Assembly (NCBI RefSeq): GCF_030408675.1
Contig: NZ_CP047200.1
Coordinates: 2,108,001-2,172,000, forward strand
Reading direction: 5' to 3'
From: Corynebacterium durum
Lineage (GTDB): Bacteria; Actinomycetota; Actinomycetes; Mycobacteriales; Mycobacteriaceae
DNA: 64,000 nt
Shown: positions 1 to 8,696 of the stretch, one piece after another
Layout: each line of letters starts with the position of its first letter
How positions within the stretch are numbered: position 1 is the stretch's first letter
Position numbers and translations under genes: made by a program
Notes under the pieces: generated by a model
What the model was told of the DNA's origin: nothing
The model's input: only the letters and a program-made list of their open reading frames with translations
Database searches by the model: none

Positions 1-1
1 C

Positions 2-1645
2 ACCCGCACGCTGGTCTCCCCGAACAGCAAGGTCGGGGCGGATTCGGAAATCCTGCCCGGCTCGCACGTGACCGGTAGCATCCCCAGCGGACAGTTTTGG
101 GGCGGCTCCCCCATTTTCTACTGGGGCAAATCCGGCGAAACCTGGCCCAGCGAAACCCCCGAAGAAGTCGAAGAGTTGGAGCGTTGGGGCAGCCTGCGGT
201 CGTGGGGAGCCTACTCACTGGGCATGTTCCTGGTGGAATTCCTGCCCATCCTGGCGGTCTTTCCCGGCGGCCTACTGGTGTTCCAGCATGTGCGCACCCT
301 CCAGCGCTATGAGGAAGTGTTCCCCATCTTGGCGCTCTACGTGCCGATTTTCACGCTGCTGACGGTAGCCAGCTGGCTGGGCTTGGTCATCCTGTGCGTG
401 CGCACCGTCGCACCGCTGATCGCCCTGGGGTACTTCCCTAGTTCCAGTTCCACGGGCTGGGCGGTGTGGCTAACCCACACGCTGCTGCAGCGCACCCTGA
501 AATCCGCGTATTTTCTTTATGCATCCTGCTACACGCCCATGTTCCTGCGGGCACTGGGCGCCACGGTGGGCAAGAACACGGAAATCTCCACGGTGGAGAC
601 CATTCCGCACTTGACCTGCATCGAGGACGGCAGCTTCCTCGCCGACCACGCCCTGGTCAACTGCGCGCGCTCCCGCGGCGGCTGGATTCACATTGGCAGC
701 GCCGTGATTGGCGAGCGCAGCTTCGTGGGCAACTCCGCCATCGTCGGCCCGGACCGCGACATCCCGAGCGAATCCCTGATCGCCGTGCTCTCGTCCACGC
801 CGTACCAGCCGGAATCGGGGACGTGTTGGCTGGGACGCAAAGCCACCGCCATCCCCCGCGTGACCGTCGCCTCCGATCAGGAGAAAACCTACAATCCGCC
901 ACAGCGCCTGAAAATCGCGCGCGCCCTTGTGGAAGCCTGCCGTGTGATCCCGCTGTTCATCGCGGCGTGGCTGGACCTAGCCATCGTCTACGCAGGCACC
1001 TTGGCCTACATGTCCGCCGGGGGCATTTCTAATCACAGGCACGGCCTGATATTGGCGCTGCTGTGGTCCGGCCCCATCGTTATCGCGGCCGCCACCGCCG
1101 CCTCGATCATCCCGATTATCGCGAAATGGCTGCTCGTTGGCTCGTTTAAGCACACGCAGGTGCCGCTGTTTAGCACCCTGGTGTGGCGCAGCGAACTTGC
1201 CGACACCTTCGCTGAAATGCTCGCCGTGCCCAGCATGATCCGCATGAGCCTCGGCTCCCCGCTGTACAACGTGTGGGCGCGCCTGATGGGTACCAAGATC
1301 GGAAAGTCCGTGTGGTGCGAAACCTGGTGGCTGCCGGAATTCGACCTGATCAGCATCGACGCCCGCTCCACTGTCAACCGCGGCACCGTGCTGCAAACCC
1401 ACCTCTTCCATGACCGCGTGATGGCCATGGAACCCGTACAGCTCGGCTCCGGCGCGACCCTCGGCCCGAACAGCTTCATGCTGCCCGGCTCCAGCATTGG
1501 CGAGCGATCCACAGTGGGCCCCGGCTCCCTGGTGCTTCGCGACGAGCAGTTGCCACCCAACTCCCAGTGGGCAGGAAACCCTGTTCGGCACGTGGACAAG
1601 ATCATCCGCAGCACCAACGCCCAGCTCACCATCACCCACCACTAG
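2..1645 (+). CDS. Pls/PosA-family non-ribosomal peptide synthetase, C-terminal part (5' end outside window)
   Basis: The reading frame is open from the first bases of the window, so this is the 3' part of a longer gene; the GTG at 68 is internal. The translation has several hydrophobic segments (for example around FLVEFLPILAVFPGGLL) interleaved with two stretches of hexapeptide-type left-handed beta-helix (GKNTEISTVETIPH..., and near the end GSSIGERSTVGPGSLVL). That alternation of membrane helices and LbH repeats is typical of the C-terminal region of Pls (epsilon-poly-lysine synthetase)/PosA-like enzymes of corynebacteria and streptomycetes, where it is thought to shape an iterative membrane condensation chamber. 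Adenylation and carrier domains would lie upstream of the window. The product is not predictable. A free-standing LbH acyltransferase is less likely because of the membrane segments. Confidence 0.8.
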   Translation, partial: TRTLVSPNSKVGADSEILPGSHVTGSIPSGQFWGGSPIFYWGKSGETWPSETPEEVEELERWGSLRSWGAYSLGMFLVEFLPILAVFPGGLLVFQHVRTLQRYEEVFPILALYVPIFTLLTVASWLGLVILCVRTVAPLIALGYFPSSSSTGWAVWLTHTLLQRTLKSAYFLYASCYTPMFLRALGATVGKNTEISTVETIPHLTCIEDGSFLADHALVNCARSRGGWIHIGSAVIGERSFVGNSAIVGPDRDIPSESLIAVLSSTPYQPESGTCWLGRKATAIPRVTVASDQEKTYNPPQRLKIARALVEACRVIPLFIAAWLDLAIVYAGTLAYMSAGGISNHRHGLILALLWSGPIVIAAATAASIIPIIAKWLLVGSFKHTQVPLFSTLVWRSELADTFAEMLAVPSMIRMSLGSPLYNVWARLMGTKIGKSVWCETWWLPEFDLISIDARSTVNRGTVLQTHLFHDRVMAMEPVQLGSGATLGPNSFMLPGSSIGERSTVGPGSLVLRDEQLPPNSQWAGNPVRHVDKIIRSTNAQLTITHH

Positions 1646-1660
1646 CGTTCGAGAGGGCAT

Positions 1661-3328
1661 ATGCCTAGCAACAGCTTCGATCCCATTCCCCTGCGATCTA
1701 CAACTGAGGGACAGGTGCCTGAAGGGCATTTGCCCCCAGGCACGCGCCCCAGCCCTGGGCGTCGCCCCAGCCGTGAGGCGTGGCTCGGCAAGCGCAAGCA
1801 GGCGGTGGAGGCGCGTGACGACGCCGCGGTAGAGGAGACGTCGCAAAGCACATCCATGCCGAGCGGACCCGACCACCCGGTGATCCGGCACTTCCGGCAC
1901 CGCGTGGAGCGCTTCACCAACGACGGCCGCGCCACCGGGCGTCTCACGGGTATCGACGCCGCGCGCGGCCTAGCCATGGTCGGCATGGTGGCGATCCACA
2001 CCTTGCCGGAGCTGAACGAAAAAACCGGCCGCCCCACTATGAACTGGAACCTCTTCTCCGGGCACGCCTCCGCCCTCTTCGCCGTGCTCGCCGGGGTGAC
2101 CATCTCACTGCTCAGCGGCGGCAACAACCCCCACACAGGCGACAGAATGCAGCAAACCCGGATCATGCTGGGGACCCGTGCCCTCGTCCTACTGCTGTTC
2201 GGGCTGACCCTGAACTTCATGGACTTCTCCGCACACAACATTCTGCTGTACTACGGACTGTACTTCCTGTTGGTCATCCCCTTCACCACCATGACCTCCG
2301 GGCAGCTGTTCGTCATGGGCGGATTCTGCGCCATCTTCGGGCCACTAGCCATCCAAGCCACGCGGCTTGTCACCGTAATCGATCCCAGTCCCAACCCCTC
2401 CCTCGAGCAAGCCATCAGCGACCCCATCGGTACCGTCCTGGCGCTCTTTGCCCTGGGAACCTACCCGGCGTTTACCTGGCTGACCTTCATCTTCATCGGC
2501 ATGGGCATTGGCAGGCTACAGCTCACCCGCGAAAAAACCCAGACCAAGCTGGTGTTTTACGGACTCACCATCGCTCTAACAAGCTCCATCGCCTCCCAAA
2601 TGCTGCTCTACCAGTTCGGCGGGCTGGAAGCCATCCAGCGGGCCAACGCCAGCATGAGCGGCGACAACATCCAATCCATCATCGACTTCGGCGGCGGCAA
2701 CGATCAGCTTGAAACAACCATGTGGTGGTTGGTCATCCCCACCCCACACTCCAACACCACCTTCTCCGTCCTGATCAGCGGCGGCATCGCCATCGCATTG
2801 ATTGGAGTGTTCCTGATGCTGGGCAAACAAAAAGTCGTGCCGCTCGCACTGCTCGCCGACATCGGCTCCATGACCCTCACCCTGTTCACTCTCCACCTCA
2901 CCTTCCTCAGCATCGTGGACGTGGACGCCAAGCCCGTGCTGTGGTTCGTCACCCAAATCGGCGTGGCCATCAGCATCGCCGCCATCTGGAAACGCATCTG
3001 GAAACGCGGCCCCCTCGAATACATTGTCACCACCGTCTGCGGAAACACCGCACGCATACTCCAGCCCAAAGTCGCATCACTCCTGCGGCGTGGTGGAGCA
3101 AGCGGAGACGAGGCGCAGCGTGAGGGCCTAGACGGCGCGGAATCGGAGTCGGACGCGGACCTGGAGGACTCCGAAGAACTGATTCCTTCCATCGAATCGG
3201 TCTTCCTGCCCGCCCTCCACGACGTGAACACCACCATGCAGTACAAACAAGGCAAAAACATTAACCGCGCAAGCCATGTCCGACTTTTCGGGCAGCCCGT
3301 CCACACGACGCATCACAAGAAGAAGTGA
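1661..3328 (+). CDS. Polytopic membrane protein, heparan-alpha-glucosaminide N-acetyltransferase/DUF418-like
   Basis: 555-aa protein with a polar, proline-rich cytoplasmic N-terminus of about 90 residues, then a motif characteristic of the HGSNAT-like/DUF1624 acyltransferase fold (LTGIDAARGLAMVGMVAIH), followed by SGHASALFAVLAGVTISLL and about ten hydrophobic helices. The C-terminus is a long charged cytoplasmic tail. The ATG at 1661 has gagagg just upstream and lies 15 nt after the synthetase stop, so the two genes are probably cotranscribed. Known members transfer acyl groups to sugars across membranes, but many bacterial homologues are uncharacterised. The substrate is unknown; a role with the upstream synthetase in modifying an envelope product is inference from position only. 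Confidence 0.75.
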   Translation: MPSNSFDPIPLRSTTEGQVPEGHLPPGTRPSPGRRPSREAWLGKRKQAVEARDDAAVEETSQSTSMPSGPDHPVIRHFRHRVERFTNDGRATGRLTGIDAARGLAMVGMVAIHTLPELNEKTGRPTMNWNLFSGHASALFAVLAGVTISLLSGGNNPHTGDRMQQTRIMLGTRALVLLLFGLTLNFMDFSAHNILLYYGLYFLLVIPFTTMTSGQLFVMGGFCAIFGPLAIQATRLVTVIDPSPNPSLEQAISDPIGTVLALFALGTYPAFTWLTFIFIGMGIGRLQLTREKTQTKLVFYGLTIALTSSIASQMLLYQFGGLEAIQRANASMSGDNIQSIIDFGGGNDQLETTMWWLVIPTPHSNTTFSVLISGGIAIALIGVFLMLGKQKVVPLALLADIGSMTLTLFTLHLTFLSIVDVDAKPVLWFVTQIGVAISIAAIWKRIWKRGPLEYIVTTVCGNTARILQPKVASLLRRGGASGDEAQREGLDGAESESDADLEDSEELIPSIESVFLPALHDVNTTMQYKQGKNINRASHVRLFGQPVHTTHHKKK

Positions 3329-3401
3329 AGGGTGAGCATATGCGCTATAGTGATGGCTGGTTCTGTCACACCTAAAGCGCACGAAAGGAGGCACAGGCGC
3401 A

Positions 3402-3635
3402 ATGGCTGCTCGAAAACGCAGGAGGAAGCGCAATCAGGACTGGGATCCCAGCTTGTTTGCCATGAGCCCAGAACGGCTTGAAGAACATCTCAAGCTCAGG
3501 ACCAGGGCACGAAGAATCCCAGACAAGAAGAAGCAAGCAAACAAAATGGCCTGTCGCCGCTCGGCGTCAGGCCATTGGCCGTTTATGGGGCTTGTGACAC
3601 ACCACTCCTTTTTCGCAGGGCATAAGTGGCATTAA
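3402..3635 (+). CDS. Small very basic protein, unknown
   Basis: 77-aa ORF with a strong SD (aaaggagg) 9 nt before the ATG, which supports translation. The first ~48 residues are highly basic (AARKRRRKRNQDWDP...) and look like a genuine small protein, perhaps nucleic-acid binding. The last ~29 residues are encoded across a strong inverted repeat (3545-3576) and are compositionally different, so the native stop may have been lost and the tail may be read-through sequence. I do not recognise the family. Confidence 0.5.
   Translation: MAARKRRRKRNQDWDPSLFAMSPERLEEHLKLRTRARRIPDKKKQANKMACRRSASGHWPFMGLVTHHSFFAGHKWH
3545..3576 (+). terminator. Strong hairpin, possible terminator inside the 3402 ORF tail
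   Basis: aatggcctg pairs perfectly with caggccatt, and the intervening bases form a further cgcc/ggcg stem with a gctc loop, giving about 13 pairs around one t-t mismatch. There is no clear T-tract downstream (ggccgttta follows), so it may be a processing or attenuation hairpin rather than a classical terminator. Confidence 0.45.
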
Positions 3636-3832
3636 ATCTGCGAACATACCTAAGACCTGCCGGAAGCATGGGATGATTTATTGTCAGCAAACATGCGTAA
3701 ATTGTTAGTTTCTATTGACAATTGTTGACCCTCCCCCAAATGAGTGCCAGTTTGGTATTAGTGCCCCGACCCTAGTAGTAAACTAACTAAGATGTAATCC
3801 TCTTGAATAAAGGAACCCAATTAGGAGGCGTG

Positions 3833-5527
3833 ATGACGCACCGTGAAGACCCCACTGGCGACGAACTCGTCGGCAGCAACATTGCTGCTGTGGAGCAGGT
3901 GGACGGGCTGACCGCGAGCAGCGGACCGTCTGGCGACAGTGCGAGCCGCCAGCAAGCGCACCCCGCCCCCAGCCCCTACAAGCGCAGCACCATACCCGAA
4001 GTGATGATTCTGGGGCTTGCCGGCATTGCGTTTGTGGTTGCCCTGTTCATTCTGCTGTGGTCGGGGTTCAACGATGCCATTGGCTCGCAAGCTGGGCTTT
4101 TGGTGGGTTCTTTTGTTCTGACCTCCGGTTTCCTTGTCATGTCATGGGCGTTGTATCGACGCGCGCTCAGCGAGCAGGACACGGCTGTGACGCTGGATCG
4201 GGAGCGCCGCCAGGAAACAGCCGCGCTGGATCGCCTCAACCGGGAGGAAGCCGCCAAGCAAGCACAACTTGAGCGCGACGAACAATCCCGCCAGGCGGGC
4301 GAGCACATTCTGTTGGCCAGCGAACAGGATCGGAAATTGCATGCCTCTGCGCGGCGCACTGAATTGTCCACTCGACTGAATGCCACATTGCCGCGTTTGT
4401 GTAGTGAAGACTCCACAATGCAGGCCGCAGCCATCACCGAATTGCTTTTCCAAATTGATGATTGGTCGGCGCTTATCAACACCGAAATTGACGCCGAATT
4501 TGCCCCCGAGAAACGCCACATTCTTTCCGAAGAAGGGCGCAGACGCCGCCAGGAATTGTTTAATCTTGCCTTTAATAATGAGATTAACAATAACGAAGTG
4601 TTGAAAACACGATGCGATGGTCTTGTCCAGCGCCTGCATAAGGATTCCAACCTCCGCACCCTCGACGACCTGGACAAAACCCGCCTCGCCCTGGGCATTC
4701 AGCTCATCGCGCAGCGCGGAAACAATGGCGGCGTAGTGAGCACCCAGGCACAATTTGAAAACGTGAAATTCCCGACCGGGCTGCGCCTTTCCGGCAACTT
4801 GAGCGGCCTAAACTTCCGGGGCGCGGAACTCCCCAAAGCCAACCTACAAGGGGCGGACTTGCGCGGATGCGACCTGCGCGACACAAACCTGCAAGGTGCT
4901 GACCTGCGCAAAACCAGCTTGCTCGGGGCAGACCTCATGTCCGCCCACCTGGAAAACTCCAACCTGCGCGGCTCTGACTTGCAGAAAGCCAACCTGCACA
5001 AGGCGGTACTCCGCAACGCCGACCTGCGCGACACCGATCTCGAAGGTGCTTACCTTGTTGGCGCGGACCTGCAGGGCGCTAACCTGCAGAAAGCCAACCT
5101 GCGGCTGGCCAACCTTCAGGAATCCCACCTGCAACAGACACACCTCCAGCAGGCCAACCTGCAGCAAGCCGACCTGAAAAACACCTCCCTGGCTTCCGCG
5201 AAAATGGACAGCGCGAATTTCCAGGAATCCCGCTTGCAAAACTCCGACCTACAACAAAGCGACCTGCGCAATGCGAATCTCCAAGGCGCGGACATGAAGA
5301 ATGTGGATTTGCAGTGGGCGAAACTCCAGGGTGCCAACCTCCACAAAGCCAACCTCTGCGAAGCCAAGGCGCTCAACTCCGAATTCAACGAACACACCAA
5401 TTACGACAGCGCAATGTACAACATGTCCACAATATTCCCCGAAGGGTTAAGCCCCATCACCACGCGCATGGTGTTCATTGACGAAGACGGCCGCCCCACC
5501 GAAATCCGCGAGGCCGAACTGGCTTAG
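3833..5527 (+). CDS. Membrane-anchored pentapeptide-repeat protein
   Basis: 564-aa protein when started at the ATG at 3833, which has aggagg directly upstream; a TTG at 3803 is in frame but lies before this SD. Order of parts: a polar N-terminus, two hydrophobic helices (IPEVMILGLAGIAFVVALFI and a second ~25 residues later), a charged coiled-coil-like segment rich in Glu/Arg/Gln, a helical region, then about 39 consecutive pentapeptides of the A(D/N)LXX type (ADLRG, ANLQG, ADLQK), which form a right-handed quadrilateral beta-helix in known members. A short unique C-terminus follows. Pentapeptide proteins include DNA mimics such as MfpA/Qnr, but most have no known function; the membrane anchor argues for an envelope-associated scaffold. 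Confidence 0.85.
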   Translation: MTHREDPTGDELVGSNIAAVEQVDGLTASSGPSGDSASRQQAHPAPSPYKRSTIPEVMILGLAGIAFVVALFILLWSGFNDAIGSQAGLLVGSFVLTSGFLVMSWALYRRALSEQDTAVTLDRERRQETAALDRLNREEAAKQAQLERDEQSRQAGEHILLASEQDRKLHASARRTELSTRLNATLPRLCSEDSTMQAAAITELLFQIDDWSALINTEIDAEFAPEKRHILSEEGRRRRQELFNLAFNNEINNNEVLKTRCDGLVQRLHKDSNLRTLDDLDKTRLALGIQLIAQRGNNGGVVSTQAQFENVKFPTGLRLSGNLSGLNFRGAELPKANLQGADLRGCDLRDTNLQGADLRKTSLLGADLMSAHLENSNLRGSDLQKANLHKAVLRNADLRDTDLEGAYLVGADLQGANLQKANLRLANLQESHLQQTHLQQANLQQADLKNTSLASAKMDSANFQESRLQNSDLQQSDLRNANLQGADMKNVDLQWAKLQGANLHKANLCEAKALNSEFNEHTNYDSAMYNMSTIFPEGLSPITTRMVFIDEDGRPTEIREAELA

Positions 5528-5546
5528 CTGCTCGGGGAGCGTGAGA

Positions 5547-5601
5547 TAGGTCCACTACCAGGTACAAAATTGGGGTGTTTCCGTACCTGGTAGTGGACCT
5601 A
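5547..5601. repeat. Palindromic intergenic repeat, family A copy 1
   Basis: 19-bp perfect arms (taggtccactaccaggtac and its reverse complement) around a 17-nt loop with the pattern aaa...ttt. It sits between the convergent 3' ends of the pentapeptide gene and the lipoprotein gene, where it could end transcription from either side. Further copies lie at 29418, 30581 and 62737. Confidence 0.85.
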
Positions 5602-5647
5602 CTTTTATGCCAACGCCGTCCTCAAACCCCGCCCGGCCAGGCCACAC

Positions 5648-6505
5648 CTAACTCGCCACGATATTGTCGCCGTTGCGGCAAATGCGGGACGCGCCGGTTG
5701 AGCGTACTTCGTCGTTGGAAGCCTGCGCGCAGGACCAGCCATCGTCAAAGGTGATGTGCCGCGAAGCACCCTGCCCTTGAGACTCAGCGACGGTGCCGTA
5801 TTGTTCCATCAATCCGATGGCTTCTTGGCAGGGAGTGGACTTGGTTGCCATCACGTTCTGCCCGTTGTGGGTCACTCCGCACGCCACGAAATCAGCAGCG
5901 CTGGGCTGGTGCCGCGCGGATGTGGTGGGGGTTGCGGTGCTGGTTTGGGTGGTCGTCGTGGTTACAGGCGTTTGCACGGTTCCCTTGGTGGTGATGGTGC
6001 GCGCAACACCGGTGATGGTGAAGGAATTGTTGCCAGAACCGCAGTTCAAGGTCGATGAGCGCAGTTCACATGTCACCGATCCCAGGAACACCTTCTGGTT
6101 ATCGCGCAACGGCACCAGGCGGTCCGGTTGTGCGTGGTCAAACATGCCGTAGGTGAGTCCGCTTGTCGACGCCGTGATTGCATCCGGCGATGCGCTGTAG
6201 GTTGAGGTTTGCACCTTGGGAACACCGGATTCTGGGGTTCCTTGGCAGGTAACCTGCTGGTCGTTGAACACACACATGCCTTGCGCGCCGGTGGAGTAGG
6301 AAAACACATAGCCGTCGGCGGTTCGGAATTTTTCCGCGTCCTGCACAATGGCTTTTCCGCTGGCGGGGGTCGCGGTGACAACTTTTGTCGAAGTAACCAC
6401 AGGGCTTGCTGTCAGCGTGGGTGCCGCGTCACGCGAACCGCAGCCTGCCAGGGTACCCGTCAGAATCACAGCCGCACACGCAGCAGCGCACCCAACCCAC
6501 TTCAT
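5648..6505 (-). CDS. Putative secreted lipoprotein, unknown function
   Basis: 285-aa protein with a lipoprotein signal: a short basic start (MKWVGC), a hydrophobic core and the lipobox LAGC, so it is likely lipidated and exported. I chose the ATG at 6505, which has ggaaagg about 10 nt upstream, over the in-frame ATG at 6532, where aggag abuts the start codon. The middle contains a beta-rich Cys-containing domain, then a Thr-rich linker (TTTTTQTSTATPTTSAR), then a C-terminal Cys-rich segment (CGVTHNG...CQEAIGL...WSCAQ...CRNG) that probably forms disulphides. Similar two-domain lipoproteins are common in corynebacteria but have no assigned role. Confidence 0.75.
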   Translation of the reverse strand: MKWVGCAAACAAVILTGTLAGCGSRDAAPTLTASPVVTSTKVVTATPASGKAIVQDAEKFRTADGYVFSYSTGAQGMCVFNDQQVTCQGTPESGVPKVQTSTYSASPDAITASTSGLTYGMFDHAQPDRLVPLRDNQKVFLGSVTCELRSSTLNCGSGNNSFTITGVARTITTKGTVQTPVTTTTTQTSTATPTTSARHQPSAADFVACGVTHNGQNVMATKSTPCQEAIGLMEQYGTVAESQGQGASRHITFDDGWSCAQASNDEVRSTGASRICRNGDNIVAS

Positions 6506-6660
6506 GCCTTGTACTACCTTTCCTGACACCATCTCCTACTTGAGAGAATCTTAATTGCTACATAGCCCAATGTAAGATTTTGTGTCATGTAGCACCCCTG
6601 TTTTTCACCCCACCCCACAGCCACGCATCTGCGGGTAGCAGTGGCGTAATCGAACATCTA

Positions 6661-6666
6661 TATGAT
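6661..6666 (+). promoter_or_regulatory. Putative -10 box of a leaderless transcript for the 6674 leader ORF
   Basis: TATGAT lies 7 nt before the ATG at 6674, the spacing expected if transcription starts at the A of the start codon. No convincing -35 is visible. Confidence 0.5.
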
Positions 6667-6673
6667 AGACAGG

Positions 6674-6721
6674 ATGAGGAACGCGCGGAGATCAGAACAA
6701 GAGATGTGGGGACAACAATGA
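6674..6721 (+). CDS. 15-codon leader ORF upstream of the HipA-like gene
   Basis: ATG AGG AAC GCG CGG ... CAA CAA TGA encodes MRNARRSEQEMWGQQ and has no SD, but a TATGAT box lies exactly 7 nt upstream. Its stop TGA overlaps the ATG of the HipA-like gene in an ATGA arrangement, so ribosomes finishing this peptide could re-initiate on the next gene. It is too short to recognise as a family. An alternative reading is that it is only untranslated leader. Confidence 0.45.
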   Translation: MRNARRSEQEMWGQQ

Positions 6722-7482
6722 CGCAACGCAGGTCACCGGGCATGCAGCTAATCTCCCTTGACGCTGACAGCACCTACGAGCAACCCATGGGCTTGGGGGA
6801 ATCCCGTTGGGGCACGGTGGCGGTGCATGTGAAAACAGCGGACCACTCGGGACAGCGCGGAGCCAGTGGTGCGCAGCTAATGCTGGCGCACGAGTTCATT
6901 GCGACGCGACTAGCTGGAGCTTTGGGCCTGCCGGTGGTGTCCGGCGAGGTGGTCACCCTCCCCGACCGCAATGGAACAGCCTGGGCATCCTTGCAGGTAG
7001 ACGCCATCGAGCCGACGTTTCCACCCACTAATCCCGCCGAGCTAGCCAGCATTTTTCCCGAGGTCACGGCCGGGATTGAGGTGTTTGACCTGTGGCTAGG
7101 CAACACCACCCGCACCGAACACAACATCCTCTTCTCCCCCGATGTCGGCGCCTGGGTGGTGGGGCATGAGGGCTGCTTCGCCGACCTTGACGGCGAAACA
7201 CCAGCTGAGGAGCCTTCCGGTTTTCTTCCGCCGCCTGATCCACGCTGCCCACACGTGAAAAAATGGTGCGCACGCGTCCAGTTTTTCCCAAGCGACACTA
7301 TCGAACACATTATGCAGACCGCGTTTTCGCTACGACTACTTAACGCGCAGACGCGAAACGCCTACAAAAAATATCTTCTTAACCGGCGCGACAGGATTCA
7401 GGAACTGGTCAACACCGCCTCCCCTTATGGCGAGGTCGAGGCCAACCAACCCACCCTCAACTTTGTGGGTGCCGACGAATGA
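6718..7482 (+). CDS. HipA-like (HipA_2/PI3K-fold) kinase-family protein, likely catalytically degenerate
   Basis: 254-aa protein resembling the short HipA-like kinases that pair with DUF3037 proteins. The phosphate-loop region is followed by GNTTRTEHNIL (about residues 128-138), matching the family's N-x-D-R-x-x-x-N motif, and by WVVGHEG, matching the family's IDHG-type metal-binding motif. In both places the usual Asp is absent (Thr and Gly respectively), from my memory of the family, so it may be a pseudokinase. I chose the ATG at 6718 because it follows gggga and overlaps the stop of a short leader ORF. The gene overlaps its downstream DUF3037 partner by 4 nt, which indicates translational coupling. 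Function is unknown. Confidence 0.7.
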   Translation: MTQRRSPGMQLISLDADSTYEQPMGLGESRWGTVAVHVKTADHSGQRGASGAQLMLAHEFIATRLAGALGLPVVSGEVVTLPDRNGTAWASLQVDAIEPTFPPTNPAELASIFPEVTAGIEVFDLWLGNTTRTEHNILFSPDVGAWVVGHEGCFADLDGETPAEEPSGFLPPPDPRCPHVKKWCARVQFFPSDTIEHIMQTAFSLRLLNAQTRNAYKKYLLNRRDRIQELVNTASPYGEVEANQPTLNFVGADE

Positions 7483-8258
7483 GAACCTGGTACCTCATAC
7501 AATTTACCCCCGACCTCACGGCGCGCGAATCCCGAAACGTCGGCGTTGTGGTGCACGACGATGCCGACAACTGGGCCGTACGCATGCTCTTTGTTGACAA
7601 AACCGGTGCCGTAGACCCCGCGCTCTTCCGCCCACTTGGCGGCAGCCTCACCGCCGAGGAATACGCAGGGTGGGTGGGCTACTACAGACGCGCGATCATG
7701 GAAGGCCGCTGGGAACAGGCCGTCACCCTGCATCTTCGCCGCAAAGTGAGCTTCCACGTGCTCAAAGGCGGCACCCTCCTCGGCCCTGAACAGTCCGTCA
7801 CCGCCGACGCCCGTTCACTTTTCGACGCCGTGGTGGCCAAGAAACTGCGTGAACCCGCCGCCGGTGGGCTGGCACAAGTGCGAGCGTTAACAATGCAGCT
7901 GCTCGACGAGTGTGGGGTTAGTTATATGGACAATGTTGTATTGCCTGCGCGGTGGGGTGACGACTACTCAGACAGCGTGAGTTTTGCGTTTGGCGTTGGT
8001 AACACTGTGGTTGAACCCCTGGCTCTTGGCGGGCAGCGCGGCGGGCTACTCGCCCGAGAATTCTATGCGCGGGCAAGCGCAGTTCGCTCTGCCAGCGACG
8101 ATGATGCCCCTCATTTCGTAGCAACGTATTCCGGACGGGGGCTCTCAGCGTCGGGGAAAAAGCAACTTCTGCGGCCTGTGATGGCAGCGGCCACAGCGGT
8201 GGATGTTGACTCCGATGACGCTGGCGAGGCGCTGCGCAAGGCGATATCGGCTGGATAG
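7479..8258 (+). CDS. DUF3037 domain-containing protein
   Basis: 259 aa. The N-terminus (TWYLIQFTPDLTARESRNVGV) is the typical DUF3037 opening, with a strand carrying the Glu-Arg/Asn-Val-Gly signature. The ATG overlaps the preceding HipA-like stop (ATGA). In many genomes a HipA-like kinase and a DUF3037 protein occur as an adjacent pair, which supports both calls. No biochemical function is established as far as I know; a two-component toxin-like or regulatory unit is inference. Confidence 0.75.
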   Translation: MRTWYLIQFTPDLTARESRNVGVVVHDDADNWAVRMLFVDKTGAVDPALFRPLGGSLTAEEYAGWVGYYRRAIMEGRWEQAVTLHLRRKVSFHVLKGGTLLGPEQSVTADARSLFDAVVAKKLREPAAGGLAQVRALTMQLLDECGVSYMDNVVLPARWGDDYSDSVSFAFGVGNTVVEPLALGGQRGGLLAREFYARASAVRSASDDDAPHFVATYSGRGLSASGKKQLLRPVMAAATAVDVDSDDAGEALRKAISAG

Positions 8259-8696
8259 TCTGGGCCGTCGATGTAAAAAAAGGGGGGTACTCCACCTTTG
8301 ATTACACGATGAGACATCTTATTTCCGGAGCATATACTTTTAATTCGCAGGACTGCAATACAAGGCCGCACACCAAAACAGAAATACCGCTATTTCCCAC
8401 TTACCCCTGAGCTAGATAGACGGCCCCTCATGCTTTCGAGATAACCAACAAACTCCCCACAGAGCTCCGCCTATTTCTTCAAAATATAATCATAGACGCA
8501 GGTAAAACACCGAAAGTTACACTCTGCGATGCGATTCACCATAACACCCAGGCGATGCCCAGAAACATGAATAAGTTACACCAAAAACAGGTTTTGTATA
8601 AAACGTCTCATTCATTGGAAATAATTACCATATTGGCTCATCACGCAGTATATTTTTTACACATAAATTCCAATAGTGCATGGTGGAGGAACGTTC
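8259..8696. other. AT-rich intergenic stretch
   Basis: 438 nt without a credible ORF. It is clearly more AT-rich than the flanking genes and contains short A and T tracts (aaaaaaagggggg at 8275, attttttac near 8650). It presumably carries the promoter of the lipoprotein gene at 8697, but I could not assign -35/-10 boxes with confidence. Confidence 0.6.

Noticed and set aside
977..1900. 307-codon minus-strand ORF over the synthetase tail and the next gene
   Set aside because: Spans two genuine plus-strand genes and has no recognisable domain or SD.
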